A model generated the notes under the pieces. The model ran no database searches, was not told the DNA's origin, and saw only the letters and a list, made by a program, of their open reading frames with translations. A stretch of 64,000 nucleotides of DNA, from assembly GCA_026120185.1 (NCBI GenBank), contig JANUWF010002430.1, positions 98,976-162,975 of the forward strand. The letters run 5' to 3'. This document shows, one piece after another, positions 23,200 to 34,729 of the stretch. The position numbers were made by a program, and so were the translations under genes. Source of the stretch: Voacanga thouarsii (lineage: Eukaryota > Streptophyta > Magnoliopsida > Gentianales > Apocynaceae). The first letter of the stretch is position 1. Each line of letters opens with the position of its first letter.

Positions 23200-25549
23200 G
23201 TCGTCCCGTTCTAAGGATCAGGGGTCTTTATAACTAGATGAAATAGAAAAGGTATGAACATAGCTCAAAAGGAATACATCACATCCAAACTTAACACAAG
23301 CTCTCGAAATTAAAATTTAAAACATACAAATCCAAATCCATACTTAAATTCAACAATGTCTAAAATAAACAAGTATCTTCTTATTCACGAATAAATAAAT
23401 GAGTATTGACACTTCAACCGCACTTGTCTCTAGTAAATGCCCACCTTAGGTCTAGTATTTCCTAAAATATGATAGAGAAAATTTGTAAGAAAAGAATTCT
23501 CAGTAAGTTATGCATGTGGAACAATTTTAGAAATATTTTCTTGATGCAATTTAAACAGTCAACAGAAAGCTTTTGCAAGTCATCAATTAAATAAATTTTG
23601 AGTGGTTCCATGTTTTGCAAATAATTCACAAGATAAACAGATTGAATCTAAGTAATCAAAATAAACACTTTTCAATAACCAAACCACTCATATCACAATA
23701 ACTTAATTTTATAATTATACAGTCATGAAACCCTACATCATGACTAGCCACTGTGAAGCCTTGCATGATAGTAAAATGGGTGATAAGCCTACTGTGGGAG
23801 TACTCCTCCATCTTCCACCCCAAACTTACCGATCATCTAACTCCGATCAACAGTCCCGTTCGGACTATATTGCTAGCGTGGACTGGTCTGACTTACTAGT
23901 ATTAACATCTCATCTTGAGAGGCTTCATCTCCTAGAGGTGGCCGTCTATTGGGAGACTAGCCCTAACTCTCAGAGACTAGTCCTAAAAGCCCACCCTAAT
24001 TGAGTAATCGACGAATCATATTCGATTTAGGATGTTCTCAACAAAATACTCAAATTACTAAATCAAACAAATATGGAAATGTGATGATCTTTCAAAAGAT
24101 ATAAAAAATGATTATCCCACATTTGTACAAGTAATATTTTGCTCAAAATAATATTTAGTGCCCGATGTATGACTTTTCCAATGCTTGATCATCAATACAT
24201 CAAATAAAATATTTGAACACAATGACTTGCAATTCTATGCATCATTTTGTCAAAACAATTATGCAAGGACTTACCGGCTTAAAGCCCCTGATAAGTCTAA
24301 AGCACAACAGCTAGATCTGAGGTCCCAACACCAAACCTAAATAAAATTACAAACCATAATTAGAATCCTCATCTAACAACTTCTACTCACCCTCTCAACC
24401 AAAGCATATCATTGCACATCCATAAAATATCCACTTATATATGTGCATATATATGTATAGAGATTTATCATATAGATGCTAACATTCAATTGGACATTTA
24501 TTTGTGAGGAACTCACGAGTGACTTCCGACTTCAATTTTCCATGGAGAAAGCCTGAATCAAGTCAAGCCAAAATCAGTGACTTCCAACTTCGATTTACCT
24601 TTGACATCTAATCAGAAGGCTGATGTTTTTTTTTTTTTCTTCGATGAGGGTTTCTTCTTCCCAAGTTGGTCGTTCTCTATTCTTTTCAGATTACCCCCTC
24701 CGATTATCATGGATTGGGCTCGAGATTTTGATACAAAGAAAAAAAAATCAGTTAGTTAAGATGATGATATAGAGTGACACGTCATATGCCATGTCAGCAG
24801 AGTCATCTACATCAGCTTCTACTTACAATATTGTTGACTGAACTGTTAAGGAAGGTAAGATTGTACCTAGTTTTGCTAATTCAAGGATGCAAGTGTCGTT
24901 CAGGGGCTTAATTGTAAAAAATAGGTAAGTTTAAGGGCAAAAATAGGTTTTAAGCCTTTAAAAAATGGCCAAAATTTTGCATTGCAAAAGTGAGTTACCC
25001 TTACGTATTATATATACTACATCCACCAAGTAATAATCCCCTCTAAGAATTACACATATATTAAGAAAATAATTAGATAACACTTATTTTGATGTCAAAA
25101 GACTATATTACTCTTCATAAGATGGCTCAAGGTTTACATTTTAGTGAAAAAATTAGAAATATGAAAAAATAAAAAGGATTTTGCCACCTCTTATCATATG
25201 CCATAAAATGTTGGCAACTAATACGAAACATATGACTTTAAACTATAAGATGGATATATATGTGATAGAACTCGAAAAGATAATAATATCTAGGAATGCA
25301 AGTATGATTGTTACTTAGGTATATAAATCATTCCATACTTCGGTAAGGGATAAAGTTTTTGGGTAAGTGATATGTAAAGCTATTGATTTGTAGTTTTCAT
25401 CCCCTCGGATAATTACTTTACACTTTGATAAAGAATGAGGCTATTACAAATTGCTAGATTTGTCCCTTTAGTTTTTTTGCTACAGTAAAATTAAGCCAAC
25501 TATCCATGGAATGCATGTTAAAGTAAATTATGGATAAGAGTTCAAATAC

Positions 25550-25596
<47 letters not shown>

Positions 25597-25718
25597 TGGC
25601 TCCAGAAGGCTTATGTTTTGACACCTGGTAGCTTCTTGTGTTGACATTTGCTGTTTTGAACTCAAATGGATTTTTCCTTTTTTTTTTTTGGAAAAAATGG
25701 AAAACCTTTTTGTCTTCC
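23200..25718. other. AT-rich DNA without recognised genes
   Basis: No host coding similarity. A frame at 23725-24003 is open but without known motifs, and the surrounding sequence looks like decayed LTR-type repeat. A (TA)n microsatellite is at 25550-25594, and T runs are at 24626-24638 and 25678-25689. Confidence 0.4.
25550..25594. repeat. (TA)n microsatellite
   Basis: A run of TA dinucleotides about 45 bp long, with a short interruption at its left end. Confidence 0.95.
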
Positions 25719-26310
25719 AGTAGAGGCTTGATGTTCAAGCTTCACCCCTTGGTCATATAACCACCCTCTTATTCTTCAACTCACACCTCCAATGTTCACG
25801 GTGATTCTTCATCTGCCACTGCTTCTTCACAGCCTTCTGGTCCTAGAGTCTCTGACGGTGTAATCGGGGTCCAAAAAGGCCGCACGATTGAAATCTGCAA
25901 CACTGCCAAGCTTCTGTCACTGCTTCTTCACAGCTTTCTGCTCCTAGAGTCTCTGGCGGCGTAATCGGGGTCCAAAAAGGCTACACAGTTGAGATCTTCA
26001 ACACCGCCGAGCTTCTGTATGATCCCGTCACCCACTCACTCGACTGTGGCTTTTTTGAGAAGAAACAACAACTTTGTAAGACCTTAACCACCCTCTTATA
26101 CTTTAACTCACGCATCCAATGTTGGCAATGGTTCTTTATCTACCGTTGCTTCTTCACAACCTTCTACTCCTAGAGTCTCTGGCGAAGTAATTGGGGTCCA
26201 GACAGGCCGTATAGTGGAGATCTTCAACACCATCGAGCTTCAGTATGATCCCGTCACCCACTCACTCGACCGTGGCTTCCTTAAGAAGAAGCAACAACTT
26301 TGTAAGACAC
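25719..26310 (+). pseudogene. CSN6: COP9 signalosome subunit 6 relic, first-exon segment in triplicate
   Basis: CSN6 is the MPN-domain subunit without the metal-binding JAMM motif in the COP9 signalosome, which removes Nedd8 from cullins in the nucleus. Copy A (25719-25912) keeps the N-terminus, GLMFKLHPLVI, then a stop, then PRVSDGVIGVQKGRTIEI. Copy B (about 25913-26085) reads GVIGVQKGYTVEIFNTAEL and YDPVTHSLD, ending KKQQL at a GTAAG donor. Copy C (26086-26310) repeats the whole unit from the Ser/Thr-rich linker to the donor. The shared GTAAT(C/T)GGGG landmark is at 25860, 25961 and 26187. The A-B junction has a four-base overlap. With stops and repeats, this cannot encode a subunit. Confidence 0.82.
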
Positions 26311-26314
26311 TAAC

Positions 26315-26429
26315 TATACGCTTTCCCCTTTTTGCTCTAAAAGAATTAGTCTTCATATTTTCTTGATGACTCTTGCTGTAATAATGTGTGAAAATTAGAG
26401 TAGATGAAAAAGTTTCCCCCAAATTTTAT
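26315..26429 (+). repeat. Direct repeat flanking invertase fragment, left
   Basis: About 115 bp starting TATACGCTTTCCCC and ending AAATTTTAT, matching 27205-27317 with few differences. It follows the CSN6 donor, so it is CSN6 intron sequence. Confidence 0.9.
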
Positions 26430-26571
26430 TAGTGTAGATGGTTCCAATGTAAATATAGATGATAGCTATTTTTTATTGCTATTTGGTGAAGTTTTATGTC
26501 AGTGCTGGCTCATTTTGGGTTTCTAGTTCCATGGATGTAAAACTCATATATTTTCATATTTCTCCTTTGAG

Positions 26572-27098
26572 TTGGGAGAAAACTGTGGACTGCTATAGCC
26601 TTGGACAAGGGTTAATGCTAGCAAGTTTCAAAGTTTGGACAGTGCCTCTTGATGGAAGAACTGGAGAATTTGAGGATGTTTTGGATCCAAATTTTGGTGA
26701 ATCAGCTATAGGGCGTGTTGCACTGGTTCATTCGGGTAAGATAGCAATCTTATCAATCTTCGTAGACGTAGATTTCAAAATCTCCTGCCTATTCAAGTCA
26801 ACTTACTTGTAACTCATGTGGCTTTTTGTATCTAGGATTTTTGTGAATATATGCATTATGGTAATTATTTGTGATAATATGGACAGGCTTATGGTGGATA
26901 ATATAATTAAGAGCTTATGGAAATATCACAGGGGACTATGCATTGCAGGAGAGAGTGGATGTGCAAAAAGGCATTAGATTGATCCTAAATTTGTGTTTAA
27001 CTGATGGTTTTGATATGTTTCTTACCCTCTTAGTCACTGACGGTTCTTGAATGATTGATAGAAAGATGGGTATTCATGGACATCCTTTTGAAATTCAA
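26572..27098 (+). pseudogene. Alkaline/neutral invertase (GH100) fragment
   Basis: Neutral invertase hydrolyses sucrose to glucose and fructose in cytosol or organelles. Exon 26572-26735 encodes [20 protein letters not shown] and [18 protein letters not shown], ending in phase 1 at a GTAAG donor. The next exon, 26887-27098, joins in phase and encodes [39 protein letters not shown] and MIDRKMGIHGHPFEIQ, ending at GTAAG. These match the central catalytic region of the family. Stops break WWII-LRAY and DGS-MID. Retained introns rule out a processed copy: genomic DNA was copied. It lies inside the CSN6 intron on the same strand. Confidence 0.88.
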
Positions 27099-27204
27099 GT
27101 AAGTGATATTGTTTCAAAGAGCCTGTCTTTTATGTTGTTTAACATATTTGGGTTATGTGTGACTTTGAGGGAAAGATAATATAGCTTTAATATTCTTAGT
27201 TTCT

Positions 27205-27317
27205 TATATGCTTTCCCTTTTTGCTCTAAAAGAATTAGTCTTCATATTTCCTTGATGACTCTTGCTGTAATAATGTGTGAAAATTAGAGTAGAAAAAAAG
27301 TTTCTCCCAAATTTTAT
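27205..27317 (+). repeat. Direct repeat flanking invertase fragment, right
   Basis: The second copy of 26315-26429. The CSN6 relic resumes immediately after it. The two copies bracket 775 bp containing the invertase fragment. Confidence 0.9.
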
Positions 27318-27320
27318 ATA

Positions 27321-27353
27321 TTGGAATGGTATTCAACCGGGAGTGATGCATAA
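27321..27353 (+). pseudogene. CSN6: CSN6 relic, start of second exon
   Basis: The frame reads LEWYSTGSDA and then a stop at 27351-27353. The LGWYSTGSDA motif follows directly after the first-exon segment in CSN6, so this is the start of the next exon, resuming after the interrupted intron. Nothing further of CSN6 (the rest of the MPN domain and the C-terminal helices) is found downstream. Confidence 0.7.
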
Positions 27354-29454
27354 GAATGAGGTAGGAAAAAATTTTGTTAGATTACCTTAAACTGATCTTC
27401 GGTAAAGACTTCCTAACATAGGCCTAATTGCTTTTGGTATGTTGACTTTGCTTTTTCTCACTGAATACTCCGGTTAATTGCTAATTTATGTGTGTATTTT
27501 TGTGTGTGATAAATTTCGTTTCATTTGCTAATGTATAAAATCTAGAGGTATTGATCATAAGCTTTGGATAGAATAACCATAGAACATACTCACATGCCTT
27601 GCTACTAAATCTTATCCAAAATCTATCGTATCATCATACACAGGGTTGTCATGCCTCTTTTGCTGCCATTTGGTCTCACAAAGATGATCTCTTTCCTTTC
27701 AATATTGTGGTCCCTCCAATCTTGATTCTATGCATAAGGTTAGACCATTCATCGTTTTTACTTTTGAGACATATTGTATTTTAGTTTCCTAAATTCTAAT
27801 TTGGAACCTAGATTAGTAGATTTGCCTTTGGGTGGCAATGGTGCTCCTATAGATGCCGCGTTAGTCATTTCTATCTCTGTGATTATGTTTACGCCTATGA
27901 ATTTCTATATGTTCCAGTTTATTCTTTGTGGTTTGTGAGAATTATGATACCGGAAGACATTGCAAGTAATATGTATGATTTCTTTTTCTTTTTTCATTTT
28001 TTCCTGTGGGGGTGTTAAGGGGAAGGAGATAGTGTTTAATTTTTTTGTTTTCATGACTGCTAATGTAGTTTATAATTAATTATTTCCATGATATTGTTCA
28101 CATTTTGAGTTTAATTGTTGGCTAGATCTAATCTGACATAGTCCTAATTGCTTTTGGTATATTGAGTTTGTTTTTCCCCACTGAATACTCCAAGTAATTG
28201 CTAATTTATGTGTGTAGTTTTGTGTGTGGTAAATTTGGTTTTATTTTGCTGATGTATAAAATATGGTGGTATTGATCACAAGCTTTGGATAGAATAACTG
28301 AAGAACATACTGATATGCCTTGCTGCTGAACCCTATCCTAAATCTATTGTATCATCAAATTTCAAAAAGCTAAAACTCTGTAAGTGATGAATTTTGTAGT
28401 CACCATATAGTAAGTTGGAATGAGACTTTATATGTTTTCTATGGGTTATTCTATAAGATACTTTTCTAGTCCTACAATGATGATGGAGAAGTTAGCATTC
28501 GATGATGGAGGTTTGGAGTGAGACTTGAAGAGCTCAACTTGATTGGAGCTTTAGCAAGTTGAAAAGTGAGATTATGATCGAATTATTTAATTCAGATACT
28601 GCAAATGCTTCAGTTTTTTCAAAATTTAATCATGATATCTTTTGTTTTTTTTTTTTCAATTTCAAATGTTTTACCCCAAAACTATCAAAATATTTGGTTC
28701 TTATGTTCGTCAACTATTTGGTCTGGTAATGTATTTTGTTTTTTCATAGTTTGGCATTTTTAATGAAGTAAAATAGGAAAGAAACTGATTGATGCATCTG
28801 AATTGGGTTTTTCTATGGATTCGTCCTTTTGTATATATGAAATGGGATAGTATTTGAATTTGATTTTGCCCCTACAGAGACAGTACATTATCCAAGAGTG
28901 TTGAGTAACTTGAAGGGATTTTCAACTACTGGAGGATTATGCTCTAGTTTGGAGATGGTTTCGGCATTGGCACTTGTTAGCGCAACAGTGTGCTTTGGTT
29001 TTGGAGGTTTCGACTTTGGAGATGGTTTGGGTGTTCACAATTTAAAGTATTTCTTGATTATCCTTAGCTGCCATCGAAGATGGATCATCTTCCAGCAAAT
29101 TTTTATTTCACAATTTATCGTTGGCTACCATGGAAGATGGACCATCTTCCAACCACTTGCACTAACCTAGAAATTTAGCTTAATGATAACTTTAATATTC
29201 TGTCAGTTTCCAAAGCATCTCCTCTACTGATATAAGGGCCATCCACTAAACCACTCTTTTTGTGAAGTAATAGTCCTATCAGTTTCTATGAATGAACAGT
29301 TCTGATAGTTTCAAACACCTTGTAGAAAGAGGCACCTGACATTTGTTGGAACCATATTATGGATTTCTGTAAGTTTTTATGTTTTTAGCTAGACTGATCA
29401 AATAGTTTATGTTTGTTAAAGCTATTGAATTCAATTATTTTGATATTTGTATTT
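27354..29454. other. Non-coding DNA with a 220-bp duplication
   Basis: No gene recognised. A segment of about 220 bp occurs at 27421-27640 and again at 28137-28355, at roughly 85% identity by eye, both starting near CCTAATTGCTTTTGGTAT. Two near-palindromes based on GAAGATGG/CCATCTTC lie at 29075-29093 and 29131-29151. An open frame at 28898-29170 is Gly/Phe-rich and unrecognised. Confidence 0.5.
29450..29454. repeat. Target-site duplication TATTT, left
   Basis: Matches 37816-37820 on the other side of the Athila-type element. Confidence 0.85.
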
Positions 29455-30657
29455 TGATGCGTATTTATTTGGGTATAAAAATCATATAAAAATAAGCACA
29501 TTTCCAATCAAGTTTAAATTAAAACGTTAACACCAAATTACACATATGAGCAAGCATACTCATCATTAAGCATAGCATAGGGTTCAAACGAGTGTCGATT
29601 CTCAAGGAACAAGTGTGCATTAATCACTTTTCTTTCATTATTTAACCGACTCAATAAAGTGAAAATGAAATAAAAAGAAAAATAATATAATATAATATAA
29701 TATAATATATACATGTGTCAAGAATAGAGAATTGTGTAATTCAAACCATTATTTAGACAAACATGATATGAAAGAACTTAATCATTATCATAACTAATTA
29801 TTCTCTTGGCATCATGAAGGATTAAGATAGATTCACTTCTTTGGTCAATCCATGAATTCACTATCTTCTAGATAAATTAGCATCACTTGGTCTGTCTCAA
29901 CTAATTCATCCAAAAGATGCATTAAACACAATCCTTGATTAAATTTTCTTGGTCTAGCAAATTTAAAGTATGAAGTTAATCAATGAATCCTTGGTCCGGC
30001 AAACATTAATTAACCCTTAATTACTCAATTCTCAGACAATCAACCCCCTTGGTCTAGTAAGTTCAGAGCCAATAAATATGAAATTAATCAATTACAACTA
30101 CCATAAACCTCTTTGGTCTAGCAAGTTAATAAAAAAGAAACAACCAATTAATCTCGTAATACGCCCAAGTAATTAAATACCAAGAAGAACAATCAATTAA
30201 TCAAAAGATCAAATAACTCTAAAAATCATGAATATCTAAAACAATGTCAAATTAGCTACTGGAGGCGGTGCTGGTTGTGATTTGTTTCTTCCCTTCTTCA
30301 CCGATTTTCTCACCTTCAGCACAATGTTATCCAGAGTGTAGCCGGTGTCGCCTTGGCTACTAGAGCCGGCGCCACCTTGGTTCTGTTCCGGTCCTGTTTC
30401 GACACTTTTTCGTTGCCTCGAAGCTCATGCCATCAGTATGAGGCCAGCGCCGGGTCCTCTGCACTGTCGGGCGGCGCCTTGGTTCTGTTTTGCGACGTTT
30501 TTGCTTTGTTTTACCCCTAAAATCTGAAATAATGAACAAAATACCTTTCCAGGGGTAAAATCTCAAATATAAAAGAATGTGACTAGTTATTGAATAGAAT
30601 GTACCACAAAAGAGTCTCAAATAACAAAGAAAAATATGACTAATTTAGGCCCTATCA
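29455..30657 (-). mobile_element. 3' LTR of the Athila-type element
   Basis: 1,203 bp, plus-strand termini TGATGCG...CCTATCA. It lacks about 350 bp present in the right LTR, the gap falling after CAATGTCAAATTA near 30252, and has a roughly 30-bp extra GC-rich segment near 30340-30375. Over the first 200 bp the two LTRs differ at about 12 positions by eye. Confidence 0.9.
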
Positions 30658-30672
30658 TATTCCCCCACACTT
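30658..30672 (-). promoter_or_regulatory. Polypurine tract
   Basis: On the minus strand this reads TAAGTGTGGGGGAATA directly before the LTR start TGATAGGGCC. It would prime plus-strand DNA synthesis. Confidence 0.8.
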
Positions 30673-32299
30673 AGCTCTTTGCTTATCCTCAAGTAAAGTA
30701 TCAAAGATAAGTAGGAATAACATAATGTTTGATAAAATACTCAATCAATTTCAAAAGAATATCTTCAATGCTTTCTTCATTCAAGAACGTAAAACATACG
30801 CCACTGCACCTTTCACAACAAATGCAAGACTTGTGTAAGTGAATAATGACTTAGTAGAACAATATCAATACTTAACAATATTCTCAAACCATTGGAAAGA
30901 ATTTAGTTCAAAATGAGTATGCATTCCATAAGCTTACTTTTCATACACTCTCTCCACTAATCCAAGACATATCATGATTCTACTTTAAGTCAAGTAGGAC
31001 TTTCAAACTTGTAATGTAAGGCTAAAGTGCTTGTAATATATCTTCCAAACGAAGGATATAGGAAATTCGAATATCAAAGCAGATGAGAGTTCGCAAGAAA
31101 GAGATAAACAAGAAGTATCAAGAAATTACAAACTCTTCTTGCTCTCATATTCCAAAATCAATCAAACCCCATAACCTTGTTTAGCAATTACAGTTCAACT
31201 CAAGCAAATCTTGCATTTTCTCTCTCTTTCTTTTCTTTTTTTCAGCTCTTCTCTATTTTTCACAAGATCACTCGACTTTTCAAGCAATTGTGTCAAGGAC
31301 TTGATCGGAACTTAACTTTTACAACTTCAATCACCATTCCTCTTGTGATCTTTCTTTTTTTTTCTTTCACTTTTCTTTTCTTCTTTCTTTTCTCTTCTTC
31401 TCTTTCTTTTCTTTCTTTTTCCAGTTCAACACAACTATTTATGCATGACTGAAAGTAACGAGTTATGATCTTTCTCCAAGTATTCTTCCTCAATATTCTC
31501 CTACATATACTTTTATCCATTAAGAGCATAGAGATTTGGAAGAATTATTCAAACTTTCAGAAACAAGCAATGGACAAAGTATGATAACGGGTTTTAAAGA
31601 AAGAAATTAATAATTTAGGCTCAAAATAGGTACTAGGGATAATATAAAAATAGGTAGGCTTGAAAAGCTCAAACTATCCAAAGAAGGCTTATTACCGTCA
31701 TCTCCAAGTTAAGTCATGAATGTCTTTCTTATTTCGCCTCGAGAGGTATTCAAGTAAGTTCTAAAATGCTCCATGAATTTTAGTAGAAAAACAGGTTTAA
31801 GAACAATGTCAAGCATTTGATCAAGAACTCGCTTAGTCCAAGTGTGTGCAAAAAGTCATGCATAAGCTATAAACAATCTAGAACATATGCTCTATAATCC
31901 ATCATAAAGACATGCATTAAAAATAAAACTTGAAATCTCAAAGAAAATCAGAAAAAATTTTGAAAATTTTGCTCACAAGAAGGATAAAGTATATGTATAG
32001 AAGAATTTTCAATCGAATTACTCCCCCACACTTAAACTAGACATTGTCCTCAATGGCCAAATAAATAAAACAAGGAATAAACAATGCCATGGGACTACAA
32101 ATATAAAGGAGAAGAGATAAGAAAGACATTACTTCCATATTTTGTGCAATGTGCTGTACAAGAGCTGAATTCTGAAGAACAAGGCATTGGCAAAGTACCT
32201 AAAAAGAAAAGTACAAAAGAAACACCAAAGCGTAAAAACTAGAAAAGAAAAGTACATAAAAAACAAAAGACAGAAAAAAAAAAATACAAAAAGGAAACA
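30673..32299 (-). other. Internal non-coding part of the Athila-type element
   Basis: No coding similarity. It includes a long pyrimidine-rich stretch at 31220-31430 on the plus strand. A second segment, CTCCCCCACACTTAAACTAG, near 32021-32040 resembles the polypurine-tract region and may be an extra tract. Confidence 0.5.
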
Positions 32300-33590
32300 A
32301 ATCAAAAACTGACTAGAAAAGACATTAAAAGATAAAGAAAAAACAAGAGTGAACAAGGAGAGAAAGTGTGAAATAAACTCAACAGTCCTCTCGGCATCAT
32401 CCTCATCATCATCAACTGGAGCAGACGTGCCCTCACCACCATGTTGTCCCGAGAAATACTGCCTCCAATCAGCCCATTACTGCTCCATAGTAGCTTGCCG
32501 TCTTGCAATGTCATCGATGGAACCCTGCAAGCGTAAGAGCATCTCCGTTTGCTGGGCTAACTATCCCAGCACAGTAGTCTCAAAGTCAGTCCGGGATTGG
32601 GATTGAGAACTACTAACTCGTGTGCGTGCCGATGGCGGTGGGTGCTTCTCCTCGACGATGGGTGGCCTAACTTGACCGGAATATCTGACCTCATGGGGTG
32701 TCAGCCACTTTTTTAACTCCTAGTTGTACTTGTACAAACAACTCATCAGAGTTTGTTCTATCACCATATCGTGCTCAGTGGTAGCCTCCATCAATTCTCT
32801 CTCAGTACTAACACCAAAGTCTTTCAGGATTTTCATGATAACTAGAGGGAAAACGAAGCCTTTGGTAGAGAGATGGTGATGAACCACATCCCTAATGGAT
32901 TGTATAATCAAGGGGCAAGAAGGATAGGTAGGGTGTTCATCATCCTATACAAAAATATAGGTGTCAATAAGACAAGTCTCATTAAATCCACTCGGCACGA
33001 GATACAACATTGAACCCAAACATGTAGACTAGAGCTCTAAAGTTGGCAGCAAGATCATTGTTCGAATAGAAACTGTTGGTTTGGAAAGCATTATTCTTAT
33101 AGAACCCTAGAGTGGCTCTAGTCCCTCTAGCATCCCAATTAGGGTCAGAAAGAATTTTTTGATTGTTTATATCTATCCCTTGCCAAGAATCATCATCAAA
33201 CACCTGGAGAAGATTAGCTAATTGATTTTATGTGATGACAATAGGGATTCCTTTCACACTTGTCTTAATATGGGTAAGGTGTTTATTGCCCTTGTCAACC
33301 ATGTTGGCATAGAATTCTTTGATTAGCACTAGACAATACTTCCCCTTTAGCTGTACTATCGATCCCCATCCTAACCTTCTAAACATCATTCCTAATTTAA
33401 GGGCATGGTCTAGGGTAGGGGCAAAGGTACACTCTACAATGATCATATTGGATGCTCTCCTATTATACCATTCCTCACATGATGGATCACTAAACTCAGC
33501 TGGTCTAAGAAACAAAGGGTCAATGGATGAAGGGGTTGAGGAAGAGGAAGCTCTCGCCCTTTTATAGGATTGTCCCCGTGCTCTAGACAT
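32300..33590 (-). pseudogene. Athila-type ORF (putative plant transposon protein)
   Basis: From the 5' side (33590): MSRARGQSYKRARASSSS, a basic Ser-rich start; then FLRPAEFSDPSCEEWYNRRA and GMMFRRLGWGSIVQLKGKY. After a stop at 33228 comes DDDSWQGIDINN and LAANFRALVYMFGFNVVSRAEW, then IQSIRDVVHHHLSTKGFVFPL and the segment with WLTPHEVRYSG. Finally there is an acidic tail near 32400. Order and composition fit the ORF found near the 3' end of Athila-lineage elements, whose function is unknown. Stops at about 33228, 32982 and 32720 show decay. Confidence 0.55.
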
Positions 33591-34729
33591 ATTATCAAGT
33601 AAGTAGTGGTGAAAATATGAGGTTATAACAAATGAGCTCAAAGAATTAAAACGGGATGTAACTACCCGTTGCAACCACAATCCTCAATTCTCACTCAACC
33701 CTCAACCAATCTCACAATCACAATGCCCAAACTCCTTCAATGTATATCACACTCTCAACAACAACCAATTCAATCTCCTGCAATCAACTCAACACAGCTT
33801 GCAAGAAAACGTATAAAGTTCACTGTAAAGAATAAATGTGTTGAATATCCCCCAATGCATTCAAGTATCCATGATCATGTGAATGAAGGTATTATCGTGG
33901 CATTACGTGAAAAACAATTCAAGTTCCATATGTAGCAATTACTCAACCAGCATAAATAACCACAATTCTAGCCTTAAATGCATGCATAAAGTTCCTAATG
34001 ATCATGTGCATGAATCAAGTATCTAAGAACCATTAACTCCTAATCTATCCAAAGTCAGAAAGCTTTCGGAGTAATGCACAATTCAAGAGAGCATAAACAA
34101 CCCCTAATTTTCGGCCAAAATTGTCCATAAAATTAAAAAAAGTCATCTACACCATTTTAACCATGGAAATTGAATAAAAATCATGTCTTTGTGCTTGTGT
34201 ATGCATGGGCAAGCAAAATATGTAGGCTTTTTGCAAAAATCTAAGCTCTTTGCTTGTGGATTGAAGGTGAGTTTATTGTGCAAAATGGAAGATTTTGAGG
34301 TTTTTGATCCGTAGGATCAACAAAAGAAAGGTAGACAGATGTTATAGAAGTGACAAGAAGGTGAAAAATGAAATTTTGAGAGGTTTGGAAGATGAAGCCG
34401 ATGCGGGGTAAAGAGGATTTGAGAGGGAGTTGAAGATTTTGAAAGAAGAAGTGGCCAAAATGGCCTGTTTCTTGTGCCTTGCCCAACAAGAACTGGCACC
34501 GGTCCTAGCCCTAGCCAGCGCCGACTGCATTCTGTCCGGATTTTTTTTTTAGAAAAATGATGAACACACAATAATAATAAACAGTGCACTCTAATTCATG
34601 AAAAAAAAAATCAACCAAAATGAAAGTAAAGTAAATGAAAAATGGCTTCAATGTTTTCCACGGCTTTGATCCCGTGGATTCTCCTCAATGTTTCCTGGCA
34701 TTGTCACGACTTAACGTTCCCTCAGTAAT
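33591..34729 (-). other. Gap where pol is expected
   Basis: Only non-coding sequence lies between gag and the 3' ORF. Several overlapping open frames around 34241-34589 have no retroelement motifs. An intact pol would need about 3 kb. Confidence 0.6.

Noticed and set aside
23725..24003. A 92-codon open frame
   Set aside because: No recognisable domain; the surroundings look like a decayed LTR-type repeat, so coding is unsupported.
28898..29170. Gly/Phe-rich open frame with a possible first codon
   Set aside because: No family similarity and no splice context; left as non-coding.
31293..31529. Lys/Glu-rich open frame (minus)
   Set aside because: It is the translation of a pyrimidine-rich tract inside the Athila-type element.
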